The notes: a model not told the origin generated them from the sequence alone. 47,470 nucleotides of DNA from SIG575 sp964474295 (GCA_964474295.1 CAYYRN010000009.1:1-47470), one strand, 5' to 3'. Counted from the first letter of the stretch, positions 25,127-34,461 are shown. Program-made: numbers and translations.

Positions 25127-27754
25127 TTAATAAATTTCCCTGCTTCTGCCGACAAGCTCATAAAGCTTTGAAAGAGCCTCAATGGGAGTTAGCGTGTTAA
25201 CATCTATGGTTTTAAGTTCTTCTATTATTTCGTTTGAAGAATTGCTTGCAAAAGACACCTGCGGCATATATTCCACGGGTTCAGGTGACAACTCCTTTTC
25301 ACCTGACAGTCTGAAGCCTTTTCCGTCCAAAAGCTCAAGTTCTTCGAGAATTTCCCTCGCCCTTTTTACAACGCTTGACGGGACACCCGCAAGCTTTGCA
25401 ACTTCTATACCGTAGCTGCCGTCGGCTTTTCCTCTTACTATGCGTCTGAGAAACGTTATGTCATCTCCACGCTTTTTGACAGCGATATTGTAGTTGACAA
25501 TACCGTCGGTTTTGTTTTCAAGCTCCGTCAATTCGTGATAGTGTGTTGCAAAAAGTGTTTTTGCACCGAGCTTTTTCTTATCTGCCGTAAATTCCAAAAC
25601 CGCACGGGCTATACTCATACCGTCAAAAGTTGACGTGCCTCTGCCTATTTCGTCAAAGATTATCAAGCTTCTTGACGTTGCCTGTTTAAGTATTTGCGAC
25701 ACTTCGTTCATTTCCACCATAAAAGTCGATTGACCTGCCGCCAAATCATCGGAAGCTCCGACACGGGTAAAAATGCTGTCGCAAATTGAAATCCTCGCCT
25801 TTCGTGCAGGTACAAACGAGCCTATTTGAGCCAGCAGCGTTATGAGAGCTACCTGACGCATATATGTGGATTTACCTGCCATGTTCGGGCCTGTGATGAT
25901 ATTACAGCGGTTTTTGTCGCAATCGAGCAAAGTATCGTTCGGGACAAAGGGCTGTGAGCCGAGCATAACCTCAACAACGGGGTGTCTGCCGTCCTCAATC
26001 TGTATTACACCGTCATTTGAAATTTCGGGACAGCAATAATTTCTGCTGACAGCCACATATGCCAAAGAACAAAGAGTATCAAGCTTTGCTATGCTTTCTG
26101 CCGTTTTTTGAACTCTGATATATTCACGGGCAATGCTTTCCCTTATATTGACAAACAAATCGTATTCGATTCTGACAATTTTTTCCTTTGCACCGAGGAT
26201 TTTCGTTTCAAGGTCTTTCAATTCCTGCGTTATAAACCTTTCGCAGTTTGAAAGAGTCTGCTTTCTTATGTATTGCTCCGGTACAAGCTCCTTAAAGGAA
26301 TTAGGCACCTCAATATAATATCCGAAAACACGGTTATAGCCGATTTTCAGCTTTTTAATCCCCGTTTTTTCCTGTTCTCTGACGGCGATTTCGTTTATAA
26401 AGCTTACGCTGTCATGCTCGATTGAGTGCAGTGTATCGAGTTCTTCGTTATATCCTGCTCTTATCATTCCACCCTCACGCACGGTAAGAGGCGGCTCGTC
26501 CACGATGGAATTTAAAATAAGTTCGCATATATCCGAAAGTTCATCCAAATTTTCGTAAATGCTTTTTAATTTTTCGCTTTTGCAAGAGGATATAAGCTTC
26601 TTTATTTGCGGCAATTTTGAGCAGGCAATGCCGAGCGACCTCAGCTCCCTTGCGTTTGCCGTGCCGTAAACGATTCTTGCCATAATTCGTTCAAAATCAT
26701 AAATTCCGTCAAGAGCTTCTCTGATTTCAGAACAAAGGACACTGTTATCGTAAAGTTCTTCCACGGCTCTGTTTCGACGGACAATTGAAGCCAAATTCGT
26801 AAGGGGATTTTCAAGCCACCGTCTTATCATTCTTTTGCCCATGGAACACTTTGTTTTGTCGATTACCCAAAGAAGCGTTCCCCTTTTGTCACGGCTTCGC
26901 ATGGTTTCGACAAGTTCAAGGTTGTTTCTCGAAGACGCATTGAGAAACATAAAGCTTTCGTCCTTGTAAAAATCAATGTTCGTAATATTCTTTATATCGC
27001 TTTTTTGAAGCTCGCTTAAATATCTTATTGCGGCTCCGAAAGCCGAAACGGCAGTTTTTTCTTCCGAAAAGCCGTATTCTTTAACATCTTTATTTAAACG
27101 TCTTAAAATAGTTTCGACGCAGTTTTCATATTCAAAATAATCGTCACCGAGAACCTCCTCGGTAGCTCCGAGAGAAACCTTTATATACTTTGAAAGTCCC
27201 GTCAGTTCCGCCGCTTCGCCGTTTAAAATAACCTCACTCGGTGAAAATTTGCAAAGCTCGTTTACAATCGGAGAAAGCAGATTTTTTTCTTCAAATGACG
27301 TTATGTGGATTTCGCCCGTGGAAATATCGACAAATGCAAGACCTGCCGTTTTTTTGCAACAAACCACTGCCGCCAAATAATTATTTTTGCCCTCATCAAG
27401 CATATTGCTTTCGATTACCGTTCCCGGAGTTAAAACTCTGGAAACATCCCTTTTGACAATACCCTTGGCAAGTGCGGGGTCTTCCATCTGCTCACAGATG
27501 GCTACCTTATATCCCTTGGCAACAAGACGTGCAAGATAGTTTTCAACGCTGTGGAAAGGAACTCCGCACATAGGCGCACGCTCCGGCTGACCGCAGTCAC
27601 GTCCCGTAAGCACAAGTTCCAGCTCTTTTGAGGCAATTTTCGCATCCTCAAAAAACATTTCATAGAAATCTCCCAGTCGGAAAAACAAAAGCGTGTCGGG
27701 ATAATCTTTTTTTATCTCAAAATATTGTTTCATCATAGGTGTAAGTTCTGCCAA
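25127..27754 (-). CDS. mutS: DNA mismatch repair protein MutS
   Basis: Mismatch-binding ATPase, 875 residues. The mismatch-probing motif is GDFYEMF (28-34) with Phe30 and Glu32; connector, lever and clamp domains follow; Walker A GPNMAGKST is at 622-630, with Walker B IIFDEIGRGTSTFDG and the C-terminal helix-turn-helix region HYHELTELE. The start codon is TTG at 27754, with GGAGG about 8 nt upstream; the next ATG would remove the conserved LTPMMKQY. A strong hairpin lies directly upstream of the ribosome-binding site. mutS is followed by mutL and preceded by the ylbF-family gene. Confidence 0.97.
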   Translation of the reverse strand: MAELTPMMKQYFEIKKDYPDTLLFFRLGDFYEMFFEDAKIASKELELVLTGRDCGQPERAPMCGVPFHSVENYLARLVAKGYKVAICEQMEDPALAKGIVKRDVSRVLTPGTVIESNMLDEGKNNYLAAVVCCKKTAGLAFVDISTGEIHITSFEEKNLLSPIVNELCKFSPSEVILNGEAAELTGLSKYIKVSLGATEEVLGDDYFEYENCVETILRRLNKDVKEYGFSEEKTAVSAFGAAIRYLSELQKSDIKNITNIDFYKDESFMFLNASSRNNLELVETMRSRDKRGTLLWVIDKTKCSMGKRMIRRWLENPLTNLASIVRRNRAVEELYDNSVLCSEIREALDGIYDFERIMARIVYGTANARELRSLGIACSKLPQIKKLISSCKSEKLKSIYENLDELSDICELILNSIVDEPPLTVREGGMIRAGYNEELDTLHSIEHDSVSFINEIAVREQEKTGIKKLKIGYNRVFGYYIEVPNSFKELVPEQYIRKQTLSNCERFITQELKDLETKILGAKEKIVRIEYDLFVNIRESIAREYIRVQKTAESIAKLDTLCSLAYVAVSRNYCCPEISNDGVIQIEDGRHPVVEVMLGSQPFVPNDTLLDCDKNRCNIITGPNMAGKSTYMRQVALITLLAQIGSFVPARKARISICDSIFTRVGASDDLAAGQSTFMVEMNEVSQILKQATSRSLIIFDEIGRGTSTFDGMSIARAVLEFTADKKKLGAKTLFATHYHELTELENKTDGIVNYNIAVKKRGDDITFLRRIVRGKADGSYGIEVAKLAGVPSSVVKRAREILEELELLDGKGFRLSGEKELSPEPVEYMPQVSFASNSSNEIIEELKTIDVNTLTPIEALSKLYELVGRSREIY

Positions 27755-27774
27755 TTGTTTTCCCTCCTTTTTTA

Positions 27775-27801
27775 TCGGTCTGAGAATTTATCTCAGACCG
27801 A
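27775..27801 (-). promoter_or_regulatory. 11-bp hairpin between the ylbF-family gene and mutS
   Basis: Perfect inverted repeat TCGGTCTGAGA / TCTCAGACCGA with a 5-nt loop (ATTTA). On the minus strand it is followed by ATAAAAAAGGAGGG, i.e. the mutS ribosome-binding site, and not by a T-tract, so it is not a normal terminator. It could protect or set the ratio of the upstream and downstream parts of the mRNA, or block read-through partially. Confidence 0.7.
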
Positions 27802-27809
27802 ATATTTAA

Positions 27810-28226
27810 TCAGTGACAGTCGGAACCGCAAGATGAGCAATCGCCCGAACATGAATGAGCCGCATTCGGGTTGCAGGTTTCGGGATCTTCTCCGCAGGCA
27901 CACATACTTATGATACCTGTAAGAAATTTCATAAGGTCGTCAAGGTCTTTTCTCGCAACTTCAAAATTTCTCATATTTTCGTTATCCATAACCTTTGTGT
28001 AAACTTCGTTGAACTGCTTTTCATATTCCTGAAGCTTTTCTGTGTCGGCTTCCTCACCTTTTGATGCTTCGTGATTGTAGGACATATGAACAAGCTGAAT
28101 TTGCTGCATCATCTCGTTGAGTTCTGCATCAGCCTCGTTCTTATCTCTTGCAGCCATAAATGTTTTATAGCGTGCATCCTCTTGAATTGCAGCACCGAGC
28201 TGCCTTGCAAGTTTTTCAAGTTCCAT
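27810..28226 (-). CDS. YlbF/YmcA-family protein with Cys-rich tail
   Basis: 138 residues. The N-terminal ~105 residues form the helical YlbF/YmcA domain (LEKLARQLGAAIQEDARYKT at the start, LNEMMQQIQLVHMSYN in the middle). In B. subtilis YmcA (RicA), YlbF (RicF) and YaaT form a complex that binds iron-sulfur clusters and acts in mRNA maturation, competence and sporulation. The last 30 residues hold seven cysteines (109, 111, 118, 126, 130, 133, 137) and a final His, more than I would expect, and look like a metal or Fe-S site. It sits between miaB and mutS, the place of ymcA in Bacillus. Good AAGGAG-type ribosome-binding site. Confidence 0.88.
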   Translation of the reverse strand: MELEKLARQLGAAIQEDARYKTFMAARDKNEADAELNEMMQQIQLVHMSYNHEASKGEEADTEKLQEYEKQFNEVYTKVMDNENMRNFEVARKDLDDLMKFLTGIISMCACGEDPETCNPNAAHSCSGDCSSCGSDCH

Positions 28227-28267
28227 TTTTGTTTTTCTCCTTTAGTTTTTTCTATTTAAAAGAAATT

Positions 28268-29671
28268 TTATGAGCTTTTGCTCACCAATTCTCCTTTTAC
28301 AATCCAATTCAAAGGCTCGGTCACAAGAACATCGCAGAACGAACCGATAACACTTTCCTCCGCAGGGAACTCTATAATAACATTCCCCGTTGTTCTTCCC
28401 GCAATCCAGCCTTCGGTTTTACTTTTTTCTTCGGCAAGAACACGGAAAACCTTTCCTTTCATTGATGCCGTTCTTTGTGCCGCAATACCCTCTTGAAGCT
28501 TCAGCAATTCATCAAACCATTTGCCCTTTTCTTCACGACTTACGGGGTCGGGCATTTCGGCGGCCTTTGTGTTTTTCCTTGCGGAATAAATAAAAGTATA
28601 AAGGGATGTGTATTTTACCTTTTCCACAAGGCTTAACGTATCGCAAAATTCCTCATAAGTTTCGCCGGGGAAGCCTACGATTATATCGCTTGTAATTGAC
28701 AAATCGGGCATAACCTTGCGGGCATATTCTATTAACGAAAGGTACTTTTGCCTATCATAATGCCTGTTCATTTCGTTAAGCACACGGTCGTTTCCGCTTT
28801 GCACCGGAAGATGAAGATGCTTTGCAACCTTTTCGCACTCCGCCATTGCATCAAGCAATTCAAACGTGCAGTCTTTCGGGTGAGAGGTCATAAAACGTAT
28901 TGTGAAATCTCCCTCGATACCGTTTATCATTCTGAGAAGCTTTGCGAAGTTTATGTCTTCCTCAAGACCTTTGCCGTAGGAATTGACGTTTTGACCGAGA
29001 AGCGTAATATCTTTAAATCCCATAGAAACAAGCTGCCTTGCTTCTTTCATAATTTCTTCGCTTTTTCGGCTTCTTTCCCTGCCTCTTACATACGGCACAA
29101 CGCAGTAAGAACAGAAATTGTTGCAGCCGTACATTATCGGCAGCCACGCTCTTATGCTGCCGTCACGCCAAACATTTCCCCCCTCGGCAATTTCGAGGTT
29201 TGTGTTGTCTGTATCGTAAACACGTTTGCCCGTATTCAAAGCTCTGTAAACAAATTCAGGCAATTTATGAATAACGTGCGTTCCGAAAACAACGGAAACA
29301 AAAGGATAGCTTTTGTATATTTTTTCTTCGATATGCTTCTGCTGAACCATACAGCCGCAAACGCAGATTATTAAATCGGGATTTGCTTTTTTCAGCACTT
29401 TCAGTCTGCCGATGTTGCCGAAAACCCTGTCCTCTGCGTGTTCCCTGATAGCGCAGGTGTTGAGGAGAATTAAATCAGCCTGTTTTTCATCCTCGACAAA
29501 AACATATCCCATATCGGAAAGCAGTCCTTTCATTCGCTCTCCGTCCGACACGTTGCCCTGACAGCCGAACGTGTGTACATACGCTTTCGGGCTTTTTTCA
29601 CCGAATTTATATTTTAAAAGATTTTTTGCAAGGGCAGAAAATTGATTTTGTTTTTTTACCTCATTTTCCAT
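28268..29671 (-). CDS. miaB: tRNA-2-methylthio-N6-dimethylallyladenosine synthase
   Basis: Radical-SAM methylthiotransferase acting on A37 of tRNA after MiaA. 467 residues from the ATG at 29671 (AAAGG about 10 nt upstream; a TTG 9 nt earlier is less likely). The N-terminal UPF0004 domain supplies three Cys for the auxiliary cluster (TFGCQGN, NTCAIREHAEDRVFG, CVCGCM); the radical-SAM motif is YGCNNFCSYCVVPYVRGRER; a TRAM domain ends the chain. First gene of a run of about 13 genes, with a clear promoter upstream. Confidence 0.96.
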   Translation of the reverse strand: MENEVKKQNQFSALAKNLLKYKFGEKSPKAYVHTFGCQGNVSDGERMKGLLSDMGYVFVEDEKQADLILLNTCAIREHAEDRVFGNIGRLKVLKKANPDLIICVCGCMVQQKHIEEKIYKSYPFVSVVFGTHVIHKLPEFVYRALNTGKRVYDTDNTNLEIAEGGNVWRDGSIRAWLPIMYGCNNFCSYCVVPYVRGRERSRKSEEIMKEARQLVSMGFKDITLLGQNVNSYGKGLEEDINFAKLLRMINGIEGDFTIRFMTSHPKDCTFELLDAMAECEKVAKHLHLPVQSGNDRVLNEMNRHYDRQKYLSLIEYARKVMPDLSITSDIIVGFPGETYEEFCDTLSLVEKVKYTSLYTFIYSARKNTKAAEMPDPVSREEKGKWFDELLKLQEGIAAQRTASMKGKVFRVLAEEKSKTEGWIAGRTTGNVIIEFPAEESVIGSFCDVLVTEPLNWIVKGELVSKSS

Positions 29672-29748
29672 TCTTTTCAACCTTTCGTTTCAGACAAAAC
29701 GGATAATCTTTGCCGTGCTATCTAAAGCTAACCCATTTTAACTTATAT

Positions 29749-29777
29749 ATTATACTATAATAATAAAAAATGTGCAA
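29749..29777 (-). promoter_or_regulatory. Sigma-A-like promoter for the miaB operon
   Basis: Minus strand: -35 TTGCAC (29772-29777), 17-bp spacer, -10 TATAAT (29749-29754), about 80 nt before miaB. The only strong promoter I see for the whole run down to the transketolase genes. Confidence 0.78.
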
Positions 29778-29836
29778 GAGAAAAAACAGGCTTGTAACCC
29801 AACTGTCATAATTTTTTCACTTTTTCAAATAAAAAA

Positions 29837-29870
29837 AGGAACTGTAAAAAAGCAAGTTTTTACAGCTCCT
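29837..29870 (-). terminator. Terminator after the secreted phosphoesterase gene
   Basis: Minus strand: stem GGAGCTGTAAAAA / TTTTTACAGTTCC (one G-T pair) with a 6-nt loop CTTGCT, followed by CTTTTTTTATTTG. Nearly the same hairpin occurs at 45664-45700. Confidence 0.88.
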
Positions 29871-29886
29871 TAAATATCTCTTTTGT

Positions 29887-31041
29887 TCAGAATTTCAGCC
29901 AAGCTGAAATCTGTCTGAAAACATAAGTTACGGTGTTTACTACCCCGCCGAGAAGCGACAGTACGATATTATCCTGTGAGACGGTTTCGTTTTCCTGCAA
30001 AGTAAACTCATTTTTTGTTTTTGAATAAGTGTACAAATCCGTTTCAAACGTTCCGTCTTCGTCAAGCTCGATTACTCTCATTCCGTAAGGACCCGGCTTT
30101 GAAAATTCAAATCCGTAAGTAAGACCGAGTGTGATTCCGTCATAAACTCCCGTATATCCGTCAGTGTGGAAGTCACCGAAGAAAGCACCTGTTACTCCCT
30201 TATCTTTCCACATTTTAAACACTTCGGTCGGGCCGTCCGTAGGCTCAACAACGTTGTAATTGACACCTGCGGCAACATCGCCGTTCAAACGGTAAAAACC
30301 GCCGTCACCGAGAAGCGCACCTTTATCCCAAATGTGGCATTTTTCAAAAAGATTGCCGATATCCTTTATCGGAATATGCTCAAAAACAATTGAAGGCACA
30401 CCGCTCGTTTCTTTGTTTTTAAACCAATTTTTCTGTCCGTCTTTAAAGCCTTTTGCGTTGTCGAGCAACCATATTCCGAAAGCCGCTTCATCGGAGTGAT
30501 GCTTGTAGATTTCAATATAGCTGTCAATTTTTCCCTCTTCGTCATCGCTTTCGTCAACAACTATGCAATGCGGATAAGACTGATAAATTTTCAGCCAATC
30601 CTCGTTGGAAATTCCGCTTTTGTAATCGTTGTTTCCCTGCGTTACGGCATAATAAATGCCTGTCTTTTCAATCGGAGAAAAAACAGCTTCGACCGCCGTT
30701 TTGACATTTTCGAGTGTTGCCTCATAGTCGCCCTCCACAACAACACCCTCTTGGAAATTCTTGTCATCCGTGCCTATATCACCGAAACGCCAATCTTCGA
30801 CAATATCGCCCGTAATCACAATAAAATCGGGGTCGGCTTTTTCTATCGCCTTTGTAATAAAGCCTTCAAGCTTATGTGCGGGATATTGGTCATCCTGCGG
30901 GTCGCTGATATGAAGAATTGTGAACTTTCCGTCCGAATCAAATTCAAAGTGTGAGCCGTTCTCGGCAAAAGCACACGGCGAAAGACTGACAAGTGCCAAC
31001 ATAACGGCAAAAACACAAGCGGAAATTCTTTTGATTTTCAT
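29887..31041 (-). CDS. Secreted calcineurin-like metallophosphoesterase
   Basis: 384 residues with a signal peptide (KIKRISACVFAVMLALVSL, cleavage near AFA|E, residue 26). The phosphoesterase core is recognisable: ILHISDPQDDQ (43-51), VITGDIVEDW (75-84), VTQGNNDY (133-140), FEHIPIKDIG and GAFFGDFHTDGYTGVYDG. Compared with the two cytoplasmic-side paralogues at 37741 and 38895, three usual histidine positions are changed (D-x-Q for D-x-H, GNND for GNHD, GDFH for GHDH), so metal choice or activity may differ. A hydrophobic, possibly membrane-associating C-terminus follows (LSLLGGVVNTVTYVFRQIS). Last gene of the aminotransferase-murT-gatD operon; substrate unknown. Confidence 0.82.
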   Translation of the reverse strand: MKIKRISACVFAVMLALVSLSPCAFAENGSHFEFDSDGKFTILHISDPQDDQYPAHKLEGFITKAIEKADPDFIVITGDIVEDWRFGDIGTDDKNFQEGVVVEGDYEATLENVKTAVEAVFSPIEKTGIYYAVTQGNNDYKSGISNEDWLKIYQSYPHCIVVDESDDEEGKIDSYIEIYKHHSDEAAFGIWLLDNAKGFKDGQKNWFKNKETSGVPSIVFEHIPIKDIGNLFEKCHIWDKGALLGDGGFYRLNGDVAAGVNYNVVEPTDGPTEVFKMWKDKGVTGAFFGDFHTDGYTGVYDGITLGLTYGFEFSKPGPYGMRVIELDEDGTFETDLYTYSKTKNEFTLQENETVSQDNIVLSLLGGVVNTVTYVFRQISAWLKF

Positions 31042-31056
31042 AAAAAAACACTCCTT

Positions 31057-31794
31057 TTATTCACATCCGAGCCGTGAAAGCATATATTTATTTGCCTTTA
31101 ATTCAAAATCATCATCAAGCGGCGAAAGCGGAAATTCTTTGCCGTACTTTCTTTCGAGTGCTGTTGAAAGAATTTTATCGGCAAGCACGGGATTTTTGGG
31201 AAGAAGAGAGCCGTGGCTGTATGTTGCGAAAACGTTTTTATACCTTGCTCCTTCAGTGCCGTCTTCACCGTTATTTCCGTAGCCTTTGAGAACCTTTCCC
31301 ATAGGTCTTACACCTTGACCGAGATAGGTTTTTCCCGAATGATTTTCAAAGCCGACCACTTTAAGACCGTTAAGCTCATCAACACAATAACAGTAGTTAC
31401 CTATCATTCTTTCTTTTTTTCCGAGCGTGTAAAAATCTATCGCACCGATAAAATCGCACTGCACGCCGTCCCACGTCTTATAGTAGTTACCGAGAAGCTG
31501 ATATCCTCCGCAAATCGCAAGAAAAACTTTCTCGTCCTCTACGGCTTTTTTTATTTCCTTTCCTTTTCCGGAGGACAGATCTTTGAGCAAAACCTCCTGT
31601 TCAAAATCCTGCCCGCCTCCGATAAAGAACAAATCGAAGTTGTCAACGTCCAGCTTTTCACCGACGGAAACACCTGTTATTTCGGCATTTATACCTCGCC
31701 ATTTAAGCCTTTTTTCCATACAGATTACATTGCCGCCGTCACCGTAAAGATTAAGAACATCGGGGTACAAATAACAGATTTTAAGTTCATCCAT
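31057..31794 (-). CDS. gatD: Lipid II isoglutaminyl synthase, glutaminase subunit GatD
   Basis: With MurT, amidates the D-glutamate of lipid II. A 245-residue class-I glutamine amidotransferase, with the nucleophile Cys95 in LAICGGYQLLG and His194 in TYSHGSLLPKNP. The N-terminal YLYPDVLNLYGDGGNV is highly typical of GatD and separates it from the cobyric acid synthase relatives. ATG with AAGGAG. It follows murT by 13 nt. Confidence 0.95.
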   Translation of the reverse strand: MDELKICYLYPDVLNLYGDGGNVICMEKRLKWRGINAEITGVSVGEKLDVDNFDLFFIGGGQDFEQEVLLKDLSSGKGKEIKKAVEDEKVFLAICGGYQLLGNYYKTWDGVQCDFIGAIDFYTLGKKERMIGNYCYCVDELNGLKVVGFENHSGKTYLGQGVRPMGKVLKGYGNNGEDGTEGARYKNVFATYSHGSLLPKNPVLADKILSTALERKYGKEFPLSPLDDDFELKANKYMLSRLGCE

Positions 31795-31807
31795 TTGTTT
31801 CCACTCC

Positions 31808-33184
31808 TTAATTTTCCCAATAATTTTTAAAGCCGAAGCGTTTGCTTATTTTTTCTCTGAGATTCAGCATAGCGGTATATGTCGGCATAACGAAAACATC
31901 AAGCTTTTCTTTTTCGATTGCATCGATAAGCTCATCGAAATCCTTAATTACTTTAATTTTTTCCGTGTCTCTGCCCGCATACTTAATACGCATAGCCATA
32001 TCATCCGCACGTATTCCGCTTACATAAACCACAGGCAAATTTTCACCGAGTTCTTCAAGCTTTTCAAAGTTTACGTCCCATATCCACGAAACATCCGTAC
32101 CGTCCGCAAGCTTATCGTTCAAAAGCGTCACGAAAACACACGGCTCTTTAACGGTATTTGTAAGGAAATTCAGCACTTGATTGCATCCTGCGGGATTCTT
32201 CACAAGAATCATTCTTACGTTTTTGCCGCCTATGTTAAAGTTTTCCATTCTTCCGAAGCCACATTCAAAGCTCGACAGGGCGGTAATTATTTTTTCTGCG
32301 TCAAGTCCCATATTTTCGGCAACGGCGGCGGCTGAAACGGCATTGTACACGTTATATCCGCCGGGGAGATTTATGCGCAGTTTGCGTTCTTTGCCGTAAA
32401 GCTTCAGATTTACTGTCGTGCTGTCAACCGCACTTTCGATTATTTCCGTAACAGACACAGCGGCATCGGGCCTTTTATAGCCGCACCTCGGACATTTATA
32501 TTTGCCGAGATGACCGTAAGTTTTGTACTCATATTCATATTCCGTCTTACAGTTTATGCAATACTGTGCATCGGAAATTTCCGAAACAAGGTCTTTGTAT
32601 ATCGGGCAGTCAACACCGTAATAAACGATTTTGTTTTTGATTTCTTTTGACAGCGAGGTTGTAAGAGAACAATCCGCATTAAGGCAAACCACGGCATTGG
32701 GAGAATTTTCTATGCCTATTTTTATGCTGTTCATAGTGTGCGTAATTTCACCGAAACGGTCAAGCTGATCTCTGAACACGTTGGTAACAAGTACATACTT
32801 CGCGTCAACAAACCTGCTTACCTGCTTAAACGCCGCCTCGTCACATTCGATAAGAGCATATTTTTTTCTGCACTTGCCGAAAACGCTCGAATTTTCCGCA
32901 AACTCGTTTGTAATACCCGTGAGCAGATTTGCCCCCGATTTATTGCAGAAATAATCAAGTCCCGATTCGATAAAGCACTGCTCTATCATCCTTGAAGTTG
33001 TGGTTTTGCCGTTTGTGCCGGTAACGATAACGGTTGTGACATCCTTTGCCATTATTCCGAGTACGGAGGGACAAATTTTGACGGCAACCTTACCGGGAAG
33101 GTTTGTTCCTCCTCTTTTCATAAGACGAAGAATGAATTTTGTTATTTTACAGGCAATTATTGCGGCAGCGGCTCTGATTTTCAT
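31808..33184 (-). CDS. murT: Lipid II isoglutaminyl synthase, ligase subunit MurT
   Basis: Mur-ligase-like partner of GatD. 458 residues; ATP loop VIVTGTNGKTTTSRM (53-66), LNADCSL in the central domain, and a zinc ribbon with Cys209, Cys212, Cys231 and Cys234 (YCINCKTEY and YKCPRCGYK), which is diagnostic of MurT. The C-terminal DUF1727 domain carries GIRADDMAMRIKYA. Start ATG with GAGG. Amidation makes the peptide cross-linkable by transpeptidases and lowers lysozyme and host-receptor sensitivity in species studied. Confidence 0.95.
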   Translation of the reverse strand: MKIRAAAAIIACKITKFILRLMKRGGTNLPGKVAVKICPSVLGIMAKDVTTVIVTGTNGKTTTSRMIEQCFIESGLDYFCNKSGANLLTGITNEFAENSSVFGKCRKKYALIECDEAAFKQVSRFVDAKYVLVTNVFRDQLDRFGEITHTMNSIKIGIENSPNAVVCLNADCSLTTSLSKEIKNKIVYYGVDCPIYKDLVSEISDAQYCINCKTEYEYEYKTYGHLGKYKCPRCGYKRPDAAVSVTEIIESAVDSTTVNLKLYGKERKLRINLPGGYNVYNAVSAAAVAENMGLDAEKIITALSSFECGFGRMENFNIGGKNVRMILVKNPAGCNQVLNFLTNTVKEPCVFVTLLNDKLADGTDVSWIWDVNFEKLEELGENLPVVYVSGIRADDMAMRIKYAGRDTEKIKVIKDFDELIDAIEKEKLDVFVMPTYTAMLNLREKISKRFGFKNYWEN

Positions 33185-33189
33185 ATCGT

Positions 33190-34461
33190 TTACCTCGTTA
33201 AATATTTTTCACAGGCGGCAAGACGTACCGAAACGCAAAGAAGCTCCGCGGCTTTTTTAAGTTCTTCGACAGACGGGAAAGACGGTGCGATACGAATATT
33301 GCTGTCTTTCGGGTCTTTACCGTAAGGATATGTAGCACCGGGGGTTGTAAGGACAACTCCTGCCTGCTTGCAAAGCTCACCAACCCTTTTGGCACATCCT
33401 TCGGGAACGTTAAGGCTTATAAAATAACCGCCGTTCGGATTTTTCCACGTTGCGATTCCCTTATCGGCAAGTTCTTCGTTAAAGCATTTGATGACTGCAT
33501 CGAATTTCGGCTTGAGAATTTCGGCGTGCTTTTTCATATGAGCTTTTAAGCCGTCAAGGTCTTTAAAATACCTTGCGTGACGAAGCTGATTAAGCTTATC
33601 ATTGCCGATTGTCTGCATTGCCATACGTTTTTTTATCATATTTATGTTTTTTTCGGAGGCTGCAATTGCGGCAACACCTGCACCGGGAAAAGATATTTTT
33701 GAAGTTGAAGTAACTTCGATAAACATATCCTCGTTGCCGTATTTTTTCGCTTCTTCAAAAATATTAAGCAGCTTATCGGGTGTATCGTTTAAATCGTGTA
33801 TGCAGTAAGCGTTATCCCAAACAACCCTGAAATCGTCAGCCGCCGGCTTCATCGCAGCGATTTTGCGGACACATTCATCGGAAAATGTGATGCCTTCGGG
33901 ATTTGAATATTTCGGCACAACAAACATTCCCTTGACCGATTCGTCTTTTATGATTTCATATATTTTTTCCGTATCGGGGCCGTCGGACAGCATATCGACA
34001 TTTATCATTTCAATGCCGAAATACTCAAGCACACCGAAATGCCTGTCATATCCGGGAGCGGGACAAACAAACTTAATTTTGCCCTGCGAAGCCCAAGGCT
34101 CGCTTCCCGCACCGTGCGTCATACACTGTGAAATATAGTCGAACATAAGATTAAGGCTTGAATTTCCGCCGACGATAATATTTTTCTCGTCAACCTCAAG
34201 CATCTGTGCAAAAAGAGTTTTACATTCTTCTATGCCGTCAAGCACACCGTAATTACGGCAGTCAAAGCCTTTTTCCGATTTGTAATCAGCTTCAAATTTA
34301 ACTTTATCGAGTACATCCATCGACAAATCGAGCTGTTCGGGGGAAGGCTTTCCTCTTGACATATCGAGGGAAAGCTTTTGTGATTTAAAATCATCATATC
34401 TTTTCTGAAGTTGTTCCTTTTCAAGCATAAGCTGTTCAGATGAACATTCGCTGTAAAGCAT
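33190..34461 (-). CDS. PLP-dependent aminotransferase, AspT/MocR-like class I
   Basis: 423 residues, fold type I. The N-terminal LSLDMSRGKPSPEQLDLS is characteristic of the aspartate-aminotransferase family without a MocR helix-turn-helix domain (Pfam 12897, as in Corynebacterium AspT). The cofactor lysine is in EVTSTSKISFPGAGVAA, the Asn/Asp pair is in VVWDNAYCIHDL, and the substrate-binding Arg is near the end in SNIRIAPSFPSVEEL. First gene of the operon with murT and gatD (5-nt gap), so it might feed glutamate or aspartate metabolism for wall amidation, but this is only context. ATG with GGAGG. Confidence 0.88.
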   Translation of the reverse strand: MLYSECSSEQLMLEKEQLQKRYDDFKSQKLSLDMSRGKPSPEQLDLSMDVLDKVKFEADYKSEKGFDCRNYGVLDGIEECKTLFAQMLEVDEKNIIVGGNSSLNLMFDYISQCMTHGAGSEPWASQGKIKFVCPAPGYDRHFGVLEYFGIEMINVDMLSDGPDTEKIYEIIKDESVKGMFVVPKYSNPEGITFSDECVRKIAAMKPAADDFRVVWDNAYCIHDLNDTPDKLLNIFEEAKKYGNEDMFIEVTSTSKISFPGAGVAAIAASEKNINMIKKRMAMQTIGNDKLNQLRHARYFKDLDGLKAHMKKHAEILKPKFDAVIKCFNEELADKGIATWKNPNGGYFISLNVPEGCAKRVGELCKQAGVVLTTPGATYPYGKDPKDSNIRIAPSFPSVEELKKAAELLCVSVRLAACEKYLTR

